A stretch of 41,811 nt of DNA, taken from positions 1 to 41,811 of the forward strand of contig CAZIAK010000040.1 of NCBI GenBank assembly GCA_964537035.1. Direction: 5' to 3'. The translations under genes and the position numbers were made by a program. Shown here piece after piece: positions 17,457 through 25,358 of this stretch; the first letter of the stretch is position 1, and every line of letters starts with the position of its first letter. The notes beneath the pieces are model-generated. The model saw only the letters and a program-made list of their open reading frames with translations. It was not told the origin of the DNA and did not search any database. The stretch is from CAZIAK01 sp964537035 (GTDB taxonomy: Bacteria > Planctomycetota > B15-G4).

Positions 17457-19097
17457 TCAGCGCCCCTCGTCCGCGTCGTCGTCTGCGCTGTTGTCCGGTT
17501 CGGGGCGCACGCTCGGGTCGATCTCCAAGACGAAGGTGAAACGCCCTCGGACGTCCGTGCTCATGGTGGGCACCACGGCGGCGATCGCGCCGTCTTCACG
17601 GAGGCTCACGGTCAGCGCGGCCACGGCGGAGTTCAGGTTGCGGTTGAGTTCCTTGCCGCTGCCTTCGACGACGACCACCGGGCGGATGCCTCCCGTGGTG
17701 GTCGTGGCGCTGGTGGCGGTGCGCACATCGGTGACCCACAGTTCGTCGGGGAGCTGTTGCTGCAGCAGACCCAGCAGGGTGACCAGCCCCTGCCCCGGCG
17801 CTGTCACCCGCTCGACTTCGGAGAGGGCCTTTGCGAGAGCCTGGGCCTTGTCTGCGTTGCGGGTGTATTCGTCTCTTGCGGAGCGCCTGGAGCCACTCTC
17901 CCGGGTCAGCCGGGCCGCGTCGGCCCGGGCCGCGTCGTGGTCTTTGGCCGAGAGCCAACCGAAGAGGCCAAGGTAGACCGCGAGCAAGATCCCCGAGAGC
18001 ACGAGCCACACCGTCTTGGTGCTGAACTCCCGCTTGGCTGCAGCAGCTTCGGAGAGGATCTCGATCCGATAGCTGCCCTTGAGCGCGGCCATCATGGCCA
18101 GCCCGGTGGCCACCGCGAAGTCGCCGCCCCCGTTGCCCCCACCGCTGTCACCATCGTCGAAGTCGATCTCTGTGCCGACCACGTAACCCTCGGTGGGATC
18201 GAACCTGGCCACGGGCAGGCCCAGCTGGCGGGTCAGCGCCTCGTCGAGCCCGGGCAGGGCGGCCCCAGGCCCACAGATCAGCACCCGGGTGATCTCAAGA
18301 TCGGGCGCCTTCAGCTGGGTGCGGCAGAGGTTCACCGTGGAGAGCAGCATGCCCAACACCTGGCGCAACGCTCCGCCCAAAGCCGAGGCCACCTTGCCAG
18401 CCTGTCCCTCGGGAGTCTCTCCCGGCCGGGCCAGCTGCCCCATGGCGTGCTTGGCCCGTTCAGCCCGGTCAGAGTCGACACCGAAGGCCTCTGCCACCGC
18501 GTCAGTGAAGGTGTCGCCCCCACCGGTGAGGTTGCGGGCGAAGAGCAGCTCGCCTTCCTGGATCAAGGCGATGTCTGTATTGCGTCCGCGCAGACTGGCC
18601 ACCAACACCGTCCCGTCCCCACCGTCCGTGGCGACCACGGCGTTGTAGAGAGCCACTGCGTTGGGCGTGAAGCAGCGCACCTTCAGGGACGAGCCCGAGA
18701 GTTCGCGAGAACGCTCCTCGATCAAGCTGTTACGCACCAAGGCCAGCAGGACCATGTCGTCGTCGCTGTAGGCGGACGTCCCTCCCAGCAACTCGTAGTC
18801 GGAGGCCAGGTGATCACCGGACTGCTCGGCGATGTCGGCCACTTCGTAGCTCATCAGCTCGGCGAGCTGCCAGCGGGGTACGGGCGGCACCTGGGTGGTG
18901 CGCAGGATCATGTCCCGCCCCGTGACGCCCACCACCGTGCTGCTGCCCTTGAGGCCCCACCGGGCCACGGCCTGCCCCAGGGTCTCCACGGGGATCGCCC
19001 GCGCCACATGGATCTCGAACGCACCACCCTTGAGCCGGCCTTCGACCAGCCGGACCGTGGTGCCCCCTACGTCGATACCGACCACCGAACTGCTCAC
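17457..19097 (-). CDS. PilM-PilN fusion: cytoplasmic actin-like ATPase fold joined to membrane PilN-like domain
   Basis: In this 546-residue protein, residues 1-340 form a PilM-type actin-like fold, with VGIDVGGTTVRLVEGRL as phosphate-binding loop 1 and RVLICGPGAALPGLDEALTR as the adenosine-loop region. One membrane helix (about 361-383) and a periplasmic PilN-like domain (about 384-527, with LLGLLQQQLPDELWVTDVR) follow. In type IV pilus systems PilM and PilN are separate proteins; in T2SS the equivalent GspL is one chain with the same order, so this is a GspL-like arrangement built from PilM/PilN-type sequence. A Gly/Asp-rich insert sits at about 312-327. GTG start overlapping the upstream stop as GTGA. 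It would connect the assembly ATPase to the inner-membrane platform. Confidence 0.8.
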   Translation of the reverse strand: MSSSVVGIDVGGTTVRLVEGRLKGGAFEIHVARAIPVETLGQAVARWGLKGSSTVVGVTGRDMILRTTQVPPVPRWQLAELMSYEVADIAEQSGDHLASDYELLGGTSAYSDDDMVLLALVRNSLIEERSRELSGSSLKVRCFTPNAVALYNAVVATDGGDGTVLVASLRGRNTDIALIQEGELLFARNLTGGGDTFTDAVAEAFGVDSDRAERAKHAMGQLARPGETPEGQAGKVASALGGALRQVLGMLLSTVNLCRTQLKAPDLEITRVLICGPGAALPGLDEALTRQLGLPVARFDPTEGYVVGTEIDFDDGDSGGGNGGGDFAVATGLAMMAALKGSYRIEILSEAAAAKREFSTKTVWLVLSGILLAVYLGLFGWLSAKDHDAARADAARLTRESGSRRSARDEYTRNADKAQALAKALSEVERVTAPGQGLVTLLGLLQQQLPDELWVTDVRTATSATTTTGGIRPVVVVEGSGKELNRNLNSAVAALTVSLREDGAIAAVVPTMSTDVRGRFTFVLEIDPSVRPEPDNSADDDADEGR

Positions 19098-20857
19098 GGA
19101 GTCTCAGCTCCGTCGACCGCAACGGACTGGGGCAACTCTGCCAGCTCGGCCCTCAGCTCGGCGCTCACTCCGGGATAGCCACCGTGCGCCTCATAGGACC
19201 CCAGCAAGGCTGCCAGGCGACCTCGCCGCCGGGCCTGATACTCGGCGATGAGCCGTGCTCCAGCCATGGTCACGTCTTCGGCCTGAGCCAAGAACTGCTC
19301 GCGAGCTGTAGACCCTGTATAGGTCTCTGCCAGGGCCAGGGCAGCCTCCCTCACCTCTTCGCACCGTTGCGCGCTGCCCAGGAACAGCGCGTCTTCCAGG
19401 TCGGCTTGCAGGCTGTCGAGTTCGATCTGCATGGTGGCTGCGAGACGAGAACGATCGGCCTTGGCCTGAGCCAGGACCCGCTCGTCGAACGGATACACGT
19501 CGATGATCTGCTGCAGCCGTCCCAGGGCCAGCCCCAGGGCGCCCTGGTTTTCAGCTTCTGCCGCGCCGTCGGCCAGACCCGCCGCCGCCACCCGTTCTTC
19601 CTGGAAGGACGCTTGGATGGTGACCTCCAGGGAGACCTCGCCGCTCACGTTGCGCTCGATGACCAGACCCACCGTGCCGTCGGTGCGATGGACCACGGTG
19701 AGGTCGAAAGGCTGATCAGCAGTGAGTCCCAGGCGATCTTGTGTGCCCCCGAGCAGAAGGGCGTCGACGCCCATCATCTCGAAGTCGCCCACGAAACTCT
19801 CGTAGCCTCGTGACGAGCGCACGCCCACGGGAGCGCTGGCCAGTGAACCGCTGACCACCGCATGTCGCACAGATCGGGTGCCCGGCACCAGGCCCGCCAG
19901 TTGCTGGCTGAGCACGAGGCGCTGAGCTTCTTCGCCCACTCTCGACTGGACAGAGACCGTGCTGCCGTCCACATACGCGAGCGCCTGCTGGCCCGGCAAC
20001 TGAGCTGAGGACGGCGGCAGGGCACGACCGTCCGCAGAGCGCAGGGACAGGGGCTCGACGCGGAGCACCAGGTCTTGTCCCCTGAACAGGCTCACCGCCT
20101 GGGGGTCGTCCACCAGGATGTCGAAGACCCCGATCTCTCGCAGGGACAGCTCGTCGGTGCGAGCCGATGCGGTCTGATTGTCGGCGAGGCTCAGGGACAG
20201 ATCGTCGACCCCACCCGGGCCCACGCAACCCATGGCCACGCGCAGCTGGTGAAAGCCTGGCGGCGGGGTGGCCACACCCACCAATTCGCCGACACCGGAC
20301 GCCACCACGGTCTCGACCCTGGCCCCGTCGGCCCCTTCGAAGATCACCAGCAGCTGCACGCCGGGTGCTGACGAGACGGCCGTCAGCTCGACCCGATCAG
20401 CGCGGCCATCGACGCGCCAGGTCTCCCGGGTCTCCCAGCGAGACCAGCCTGCCTCGTTCTCGACGGCCTGGGCACCCACCGCCCCGGAGACTGCAGCCTC
20501 GGCGGTGACGGCGAAGCCCACAGGGGCCCCGGGGGGCGCCACCCAGAAATCGTCCGGGGAGCCGTCGGCGGTGGTCTCGAAGGACCAGGCCGCCCCCAGC
20601 AGGTTCTGGGCGTCTGGAGCGGGAGCCAGCCCTCCTGTGGCGCTGGCAAACGGGTCGGTGAGCATGACCCAGGCACCGCCGGCGGAGAGCACCGCCAAGG
20701 CCACCAACATGATCGCCAGCCGTCGGCGCGTGCGTGTGGCCTTGCCCGCATCGAGGACACCGAGGACGTGAACCTCGTCGGAATCTATCGGAGCAGCAGG
20801 CGGCACGGTCCGGGTGGGTCCTCGTCCCTGGGGCGGCAGAACGGGCTGGTTTACCAC
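19094..20857 (-). CDS. Membrane-anchored protein of unknown function, first gene of the secretion operon
   Basis: Not recognised. The 587 residues comprise a cytoplasmic proline-rich N-terminus, one membrane helix (about 47-66, LAIMLVALAVLSAGGAWVM), and a beta-rich exported region (about 80-420) whose first part (LLGAAWSFETTADG ... WSRWETRETW) has the look of a carbohydrate-binding-type sandwich. A helical C-terminus (about 425-580) carries repeated Ala/Glu-rich amphipathic segments. It starts with GTG at 20857; no strong Shine-Dalgarno sequence is visible. It overlaps the pilMN fusion as GTGA and lies 89 bp after the M56 gene. Position suggests a periplasmic component of the pseudopilus platform; this is inference only. 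Confidence 0.65.
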   Translation of the reverse strand: MVNQPVLPPQGRGPTRTVPPAAPIDSDEVHVLGVLDAGKATRTRRRLAIMLVALAVLSAGGAWVMLTDPFASATGGLAPAPDAQNLLGAAWSFETTADGSPDDFWVAPPGAPVGFAVTAEAAVSGAVGAQAVENEAGWSRWETRETWRVDGRADRVELTAVSSAPGVQLLVIFEGADGARVETVVASGVGELVGVATPPPGFHQLRVAMGCVGPGGVDDLSLSLADNQTASARTDELSLREIGVFDILVDDPQAVSLFRGQDLVLRVEPLSLRSADGRALPPSSAQLPGQQALAYVDGSTVSVQSRVGEEAQRLVLSQQLAGLVPGTRSVRHAVVSGSLASAPVGVRSSRGYESFVGDFEMMGVDALLLGGTQDRLGLTADQPFDLTVVHRTDGTVGLVIERNVSGEVSLEVTIQASFQEERVAAAGLADGAAEAENQGALGLALGRLQQIIDVYPFDERVLAQAKADRSRLAATMQIELDSLQADLEDALFLGSAQRCEEVREAALALAETYTGSTAREQFLAQAEDVTMAGARLIAEYQARRRGRLAALLGSYEAHGGYPGVSAELRAELAELPQSVAVDGAETP

Positions 20858-20946
20858 CCCATCGTAGGGCTGGCAACGCGCATTTTGCCACCTCGAAGAC
20901 CTACAGGCTGCTTGCGGCCTGCGTGCGTCCGGACGCCTTCAGCTGC

Positions 20947-23667
20947 TCAGGCGGCGGCCCGACAACCCTTGGGGACCGAGGAGCCGAACACGAGATCGTC
21001 GCTCTCTTCGACCTCGTCGCCGGCGTCGTCGTCACAGCCCTGCTCAGACTCACAGGATTCCTCACGGTCTTCTGAGTCACAGGCGCTCTCGCACTCATCG
21101 TCGAGGTCGCAGTCGTCGTCCCAGTCCTGGTCGCACTCGTCCTCCCCATCGAGATCGCAATCGTCGGCCCAGGCCGGGTCCCGGTCGTCGTCGGGGTGGG
21201 TGCACCCAAAGGCGCATTCCGTCTCGCAGCCGTGGTCGCAGTCCCGGGCTTCCAGCTCCTCGATCTGGCGATCAAGCTCCTCGGCCCACATCTCGAACTC
21301 GAACTCGGCGGCCTCCATGGACTGGTCGAACTCCCACTCGGCCTCCTCCATGCCTCGGGCCCAGTCCGTCTCCCAGGCCTCGGCTTCGCTCATCAACATC
21401 CACTCCAGCTCTTCGAGTTGCTCGTCGTACTCCGCTTCGAAGTCCTCGGCGAAGCGCTCGAGCTCCTCGTCGATCTCCTCGCTGCGCTGCTCCCACTGTG
21501 AGACCCACTGCTCCCACTCTTCGCTCTCGTCGCTCATGTCCCGCTCGGTTTGGCGGTACTCACGCTCCAGGGCGGTGCGCTGCGCTTGCTCCTCTTGTTC
21601 CAGCTCGCGCAGTTGTTTCTCGAACCGGCCCGTCACCGCTTGCAGCTCCCGCTCCACGGCGCGCTGCTGATCTTCTTGCTCCCTCTGCGCCTGGCGCTCG
21701 GCCTGGGCAAGCTCCCGAGCGAAGAGCTCTTCGGCCCGCTGCTGCTCGCGTTCGAAGGACGCAGAGGCCTGCTCGTACTCGCGCAGCAGCGCTCGGTGCT
21801 CTGCCTCTCTCTCCCGTCCTTCTCTCTCCTCAGCCTGGTGATCGTGTGCCGGGTGATCGTGTGTGTGCCCGGTCTCCCAGTGCCCGAGAGCCTGGGCGTG
21901 ACCAAGATCATCCGCCGAGATCGTGAGCGACAAGGTCATCTCACCGTCCACCGGGGAGAGATCGAACCGTTGCACGGACAGCGGCACGTCTGACGCGTCG
22001 CTGACCAGCAGCAGCCGCTCGCCCTGGTGACGCACCTGCAACGCTTCGCCATCCAGGGTGAGGGCGGTCAGGCCGCTGGCCGAGATCTCCACGGCGATAT
22101 CGCCTTGGAAGCGCAACTCGACCGTGGCCTGTTCTTCGTCCTCATCATCAGCGACCGCCTGCACCTCAGAAACCCTGGTCACGGGGACCATGAGAGCGGC
22201 CGCCACCGGCCCGGGCTCGCTCTCTGTAAGAGACAGCCCCTGCAGTGCCTGGCTCACCGCGCCGACCACCCGATCGACGAGGCTCTCGTCACCGGATGGT
22301 GCGATGGTCGGCACGCCGCAGGACACGGCACCCAAGACCACGAGGGACAGGGCGGCCAGCTGCCCGCGGTGTGCAGCCCTCGCGCCAACTCCGCGGGCCA
22401 ACCGCTGCACCCGTTGCACCAAGGCCGACTCGCTGCGGGCCATGGCGGGCACGGCGGCGGGCAGCCGGGGCCTCACCGAGCCACTCGCCATCCAGCTGGC
22501 CACCTGGGCCAGGCACTGGGCGAACTCTCTACGCCGCCCCGTGGTCGCCACGGCCCAGTCGTCACACAAGAACTCGGCGGTGGCCTGCAGGCGCTTCCGC
22601 CCGAGACGATTGAGCGGCTGAAAAAACAAGGTGGCCTCGAGCAGCTGGCAGAACGCCAACCAGGCCGGGTCATGGCGGACCAGATGCGCCAGCTCATGGG
22701 CCAGCATGGCCTCCTGGCCCGCGGGGGACAGCTCGGTCAAGGCCTGTGGAGGGAGGCAGATCTCGCGAGAGCCCATGGCCACCGGGCTGCTCAGAGACGA
22801 GCTGGTGCTCAGGCGCACCTGCCCAGACAGGCCAGCCTTATCGGCGAGCCGGTCAAGGCATTCGACGAGCGATGGATCGAGCACGTCCCGGCGCCCGGCC
22901 AGCACCTTGCTCAACTGGCGACGCAAGATCAGAGACCGCCAGAGGCCTCCGACAAGGATGAGGAGCCAGCCAGCGAAGGTCAGCGAGATCCACGACAAGG
23001 CACTGTCCTGCACTGGCTGCACTGGGGACATGCTGGCACTGTCTGCACTGTCGGTGCGAACCGCCATGGGGCTCTCAGGCACCCTCTGTGGTTCGAGGGG
23101 CTGAGAGACCAGCGCACTGGTGAGGCCTGGCCCGAAACCAAGCGCAGGGACGGCTTCGCCCTGACGCGTGGACTTCACAGCTGCCATGCGCGGAGAGAAC
23201 ACGCTCGGCCCGAGAGCTTCTTGCTGAGTGGCCAGGCGCTGCTGGTAGAACGCGAGGCGCCCTTGCTGACCTGCAGGCCGCGGCCGAGGCGCAGATCTGG
23301 CAAGAACTGCTTGGGCCATACGTGAGTCAGTCGAAGGCGCGATGGCAGGAGTCGGCAGGGCCGCTATGGTCTCCGTCGGAGCCTCACTGGGCATATCGGC
23401 GGACACATCAGCCGTCAACACGCCGTCGCCCAGAGTCAGCCGACCTCCCCAAGGAGTGAAGCCCGTGACGCTGACCACGCTCGCGGTCACCAGCCCGCCC
23501 ACGAGCGCGACCTTCCAGAGCGTGTCTTCACTCGCCGTGCTGCGCAGCCAACCCAGTTTGTCAGCGCAGAACACGCCGCCTAGCAGCAAGGTGCTGTGCA
23601 GCAGATAGGTCAGCAGGAAAGCCAGCACGCCCAGTGCCAGGGAGTCAAAAGTGAATTCAGGCGTCAT
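20947..23667 (-). CDS. M56-family membrane metalloprotease (BlaR1/MecR1-type) with His cluster, coiled coil and Cys/Asp tail
   Basis: The 906-residue protein has N-terminal helices (about 9-33, 50-70), a third near 225-245, and then the M56 zinc protease core. HELAH is at 324-328 within MLAHELAHLVRHDPAW, and the likely third ligand Glu365 is in AEFLCDDWAV. Another helix lies at about 435-452. M56 proteases of the BlaR1/MecR1 type sense an outside signal and inactivate the cognate BlaI repressor. There is no penicillin-binding domain here. Instead the protein has a small beta-rich region (about 510-585), a cluster of seven His (590-610), an acidic coiled coil (about 612-808) and an Asp/Glu-rich tail with 12 Cys (810-902). 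The start overlaps blaI by 11 bp. Protease and pairing are well supported; the ligand is unknown. Confidence 0.85.
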   Translation of the reverse strand: MTPEFTFDSLALGVLAFLLTYLLHSTLLLGGVFCADKLGWLRSTASEDTLWKVALVGGLVTASVVSVTGFTPWGGRLTLGDGVLTADVSADMPSEAPTETIAALPTPAIAPSTDSRMAQAVLARSAPRPRPAGQQGRLAFYQQRLATQQEALGPSVFSPRMAAVKSTRQGEAVPALGFGPGLTSALVSQPLEPQRVPESPMAVRTDSADSASMSPVQPVQDSALSWISLTFAGWLLILVGGLWRSLILRRQLSKVLAGRRDVLDPSLVECLDRLADKAGLSGQVRLSTSSSLSSPVAMGSREICLPPQALTELSPAGQEAMLAHELAHLVRHDPAWLAFCQLLEATLFFQPLNRLGRKRLQATAEFLCDDWAVATTGRRREFAQCLAQVASWMASGSVRPRLPAAVPAMARSESALVQRVQRLARGVGARAAHRGQLAALSLVVLGAVSCGVPTIAPSGDESLVDRVVGAVSQALQGLSLTESEPGPVAAALMVPVTRVSEVQAVADDEDEEQATVELRFQGDIAVEISASGLTALTLDGEALQVRHQGERLLLVSDASDVPLSVQRFDLSPVDGEMTLSLTISADDLGHAQALGHWETGHTHDHPAHDHQAEEREGREREAEHRALLREYEQASASFEREQQRAEELFARELAQAERQAQREQEDQQRAVERELQAVTGRFEKQLRELEQEEQAQRTALEREYRQTERDMSDESEEWEQWVSQWEQRSEEIDEELERFAEDFEAEYDEQLEELEWMLMSEAEAWETDWARGMEEAEWEFDQSMEAAEFEFEMWAEELDRQIEELEARDCDHGCETECAFGCTHPDDDRDPAWADDCDLDGEDECDQDWDDDCDLDDECESACDSEDREESCESEQGCDDDAGDEVEESDDLVFGSSVPKGCRAAA

Positions 23668-24046
23668 CGTGCGACTCTCCGTTGGTGTCCATTTCGTCCA
23701 GTAGTTGACGCACCCGGTCCAGGTCGCCGGGGCTCACAGAGCGGGGGTCGAGCAGGTGGCTCATGATGGCGGCCACGTCGCCGCCGAAGACCCCTTCGGT
23801 GACGGTGTCGAGCACCGACCGACGGACCTGGTCTTCGCTGATCACGGCCCGGTAGACGTGGCGCCGCCCCGCGGTGCGGTGGCTGATCAGCTCACGCTTT
23901 TCGAGCCGGGCGAGCAAGGTGGCCACGGTGGAGGTGGCCAGGTCTCTATGGCTGGGCAAGGCCCCGTGCACCTCGGCGACGGTAGCCTCCTCCCGGTCCC
24001 ACAAGACCCGCAGGATATCGAGCTGAAGATCGGTGATCTGAAACAT
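23657..24046 (-). CDS. BlaI/MecI-family transcriptional repressor
   Basis: The 129-residue winged-helix repressor has the typical opening FQITDLQLDILRVLWDREEATVAEV, recognition region ATSTVATLLARLEKRELISH, wing GRRHVYRAVIS, and a C-terminal dimerisation helix. BlaI proteins bind TACA-NN-TGTA dyads as dimers and are cleaved when the partner M56 protease is activated. The ATG at 24046 was chosen because it has GGAG six bases upstream and matches the usual family N-terminus; an in-frame ATG at 24070 would add eight residues and lies just below the operator. It overlaps the M56 gene by 11 bp, so the pair is co-translated. Autoregulation through the palindrome just upstream is very likely. Confidence 0.92.
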   Translation of the reverse strand: MFQITDLQLDILRVLWDREEATVAEVHGALPSHRDLATSTVATLLARLEKRELISHRTAGRRHVYRAVISEDQVRRSVLDTVTEGVFGGDVAAIMSHLLDPRSVSPGDLDRVRQLLDEMDTNGESHDDA

Positions 24047-24074
24047 CGCAGGCTCCACGCGGCCGGTCATGGCC

Positions 24075-24110
24075 TATAGCTACACCTGTAGTACTACAGC
24101 TGTAGCTATA
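24075..24110 (-). promoter_or_regulatory. BlaI-type operator: 36-bp near-perfect palindrome
   Basis: Outer arms TATAGCTACA (24075-24084) and TGTAGCTATA (24101-24110) are exact inverse complements, and the centre CTGTAGTACTACAG is itself a perfect palindrome. Only one base pair of the 36-bp dyad (24085/24100) breaks the symmetry. It can also be read as two adjacent CTACA-NN-TGTAG dyads (24080-24091 and 24094-24105), the known BlaI/MecI/CopY operator form, each able to hold one repressor dimer. It lies 28 bp upstream of the blaI start, downstream of the -35-like hexamer, where binding would block the promoter. Confidence 0.9.
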
Positions 24111-24111
24111 T

Positions 24112-24117
24112 CGTCAA
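24112..24117 (-). promoter_or_regulatory. Candidate -35 element of the blaI-M56 promoter
   Basis: TTGACG read on the minus strand (5 of 6 bases match TTGACA). The expected -10 position falls inside the operator palindrome (TAGTAC/TACTAC region), so no independent -10 can be separated from it. The arrangement is that of a repressor-covered promoter. Confidence 0.5.
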
Positions 24118-24207
24118 GCCTGCAATCTGAGGATGTTCAGCCCGGGCAGGGCAGGGCAGGCCAGCACCGTCATGCCAGACCTCGCAGCCCACACGGGCCC
24201 AGCCCGG

Positions 24208-25209
24208 TCAGCCCAGGATGGTCTGCTTCACCCCACTGAGCCCGTCGGGGGGCAGCCGAGCGCCGAAGTGGGTCACCAGCGTGGCCGCACCCAGACTGGC
24301 CAGCCGAGCAGAGGTCTCGCAGTCGTGGCCGTGGGTCAGTCCGTAGAGGAACGCACCGGCGAAGAGGTCGCCCGCGCCGTTGGTGTCCACCGCCTTCACG
24401 GTGTGAGCGGCGACGGAGATCCAGCGATCGCCATCCCAGATACGGGAGCCTTCAGGCCCGCAGGTGATGGCCAGGATGCGAGCCCGCTCCTTGAGCATGT
24501 CGGCCGCATCATCGAGGGTCTCCCGACCGGTGAAGCCCATGGCCTCGGTCTCGTTGCAGAGCAAGACATCGACGCCGTCTCCGAGCACGGTCTTCAGGCC
24601 GTCGCCGCAGAACTGCACCATGGCCGGGTCGCTGAAGGTCATGGCCACCTTCACGTCGTGTTGGGCTGCCAGCTCGCGGGCCTTCATGGCCGTGTCCAGC
24701 GAGTTGGGCGTGCTGACCAGATAGCCTTCGATATACAGGTATTCGGACGCAGCCAACTCGGCCTCGATCAGCTGATCGGCGCTCAGCTCTGCGCTGATGC
24801 CCAGGTTGGTGTTCATGGTGCGCTCGGCATCGGGCGTGACCATCACCAGGCAGGTGCCGGTGACGCCATGGCTGCCCTTGTCGATGTGCACGTTGGTCTC
24901 GACCCCTGCAGCGCGCATGTCGCTGGCGAAGAAGTTGCCGCTGTCATCGTCGGCGATGCGGCACGAGTAATAGCAGCGAGCGCCGAGCTGGGCCAAGGCC
25001 ATGATCGTATTGGCCGCCGAACCGCCCCCCGAGAGCTTGTGCTGCTTGCCGGTGAGCGAGTCGAGCAGGAAGCTCTGGCGCTCGGCGTCGACCAAGGTCA
25101 TCAAGCCCTTCTCGACGCTCAGCTTGGCCAGCTGCTCGTCCGTGGTCTCGATCTCGACGTCAACCAGGGCGTTGCCCACACCGTAGATGTGATACTTCTT
25201 GTCGCTCAT
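24208..25209 (-). CDS. PfkB-family sugar/nucleoside kinase, adenosine kinase-like
   Basis: This 333-residue ribokinase-superfamily enzyme has the N-terminal signature GVGNALVDVEIE, the substrate-binding GGGSAANTIMALAQLGA, and the second PfkB signature AVDTNGAGDLFAGAFLYG with its catalytic Asp in GAGD. It would transfer phosphate from ATP to a sugar or nucleoside. Overall length and the segment order (YIEGYLVSTPNSLDTAMKA) resemble bacterial adenosine kinases of this family, but substrate cannot be settled by eye. It is followed by the blaI promoter region and preceded by the AtoE gene with a 147-bp gap, so it is probably its own unit. The ATG start lacks a clear Shine-Dalgarno sequence. Confidence 0.85.
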   Translation of the reverse strand: MSDKKYHIYGVGNALVDVEIETTDEQLAKLSVEKGLMTLVDAERQSFLLDSLTGKQHKLSGGGSAANTIMALAQLGARCYYSCRIADDDSGNFFASDMRAAGVETNVHIDKGSHGVTGTCLVMVTPDAERTMNTNLGISAELSADQLIEAELAASEYLYIEGYLVSTPNSLDTAMKARELAAQHDVKVAMTFSDPAMVQFCGDGLKTVLGDGVDVLLCNETEAMGFTGRETLDDAADMLKERARILAITCGPEGSRIWDGDRWISVAAHTVKAVDTNGAGDLFAGAFLYGLTHGHDCETSARLASLGAATLVTHFGARLPPDGLSGVKQTILG

Positions 25210-25333
25210 CAGAACCCAACATGCGCAGTGGGGAGGTGGCCGTGCGATCGCTCAGGGAGAGTCACGGAGCCCCTGGGCGCAGAGGCCCGGGACCGCCGAG
25301 AACGATACCGGCTGCCAGCAACCTTGCAAGGGC

Positions 25334-25353
25334 GGGCTGGGTCGGCCCGGCCC
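25334..25353 (-). terminator. Candidate hairpin terminator behind the AtoE-like gene
   Basis: GGGCTGGG and CCCGGCCC face each other around a four-base loop just after the transporter stop. On the transcribed minus strand one position is a C/A mismatch. No U-run follows, so this is only a possible terminator. Confidence 0.3.
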
Positions 25354-25358
25354 ACCGC

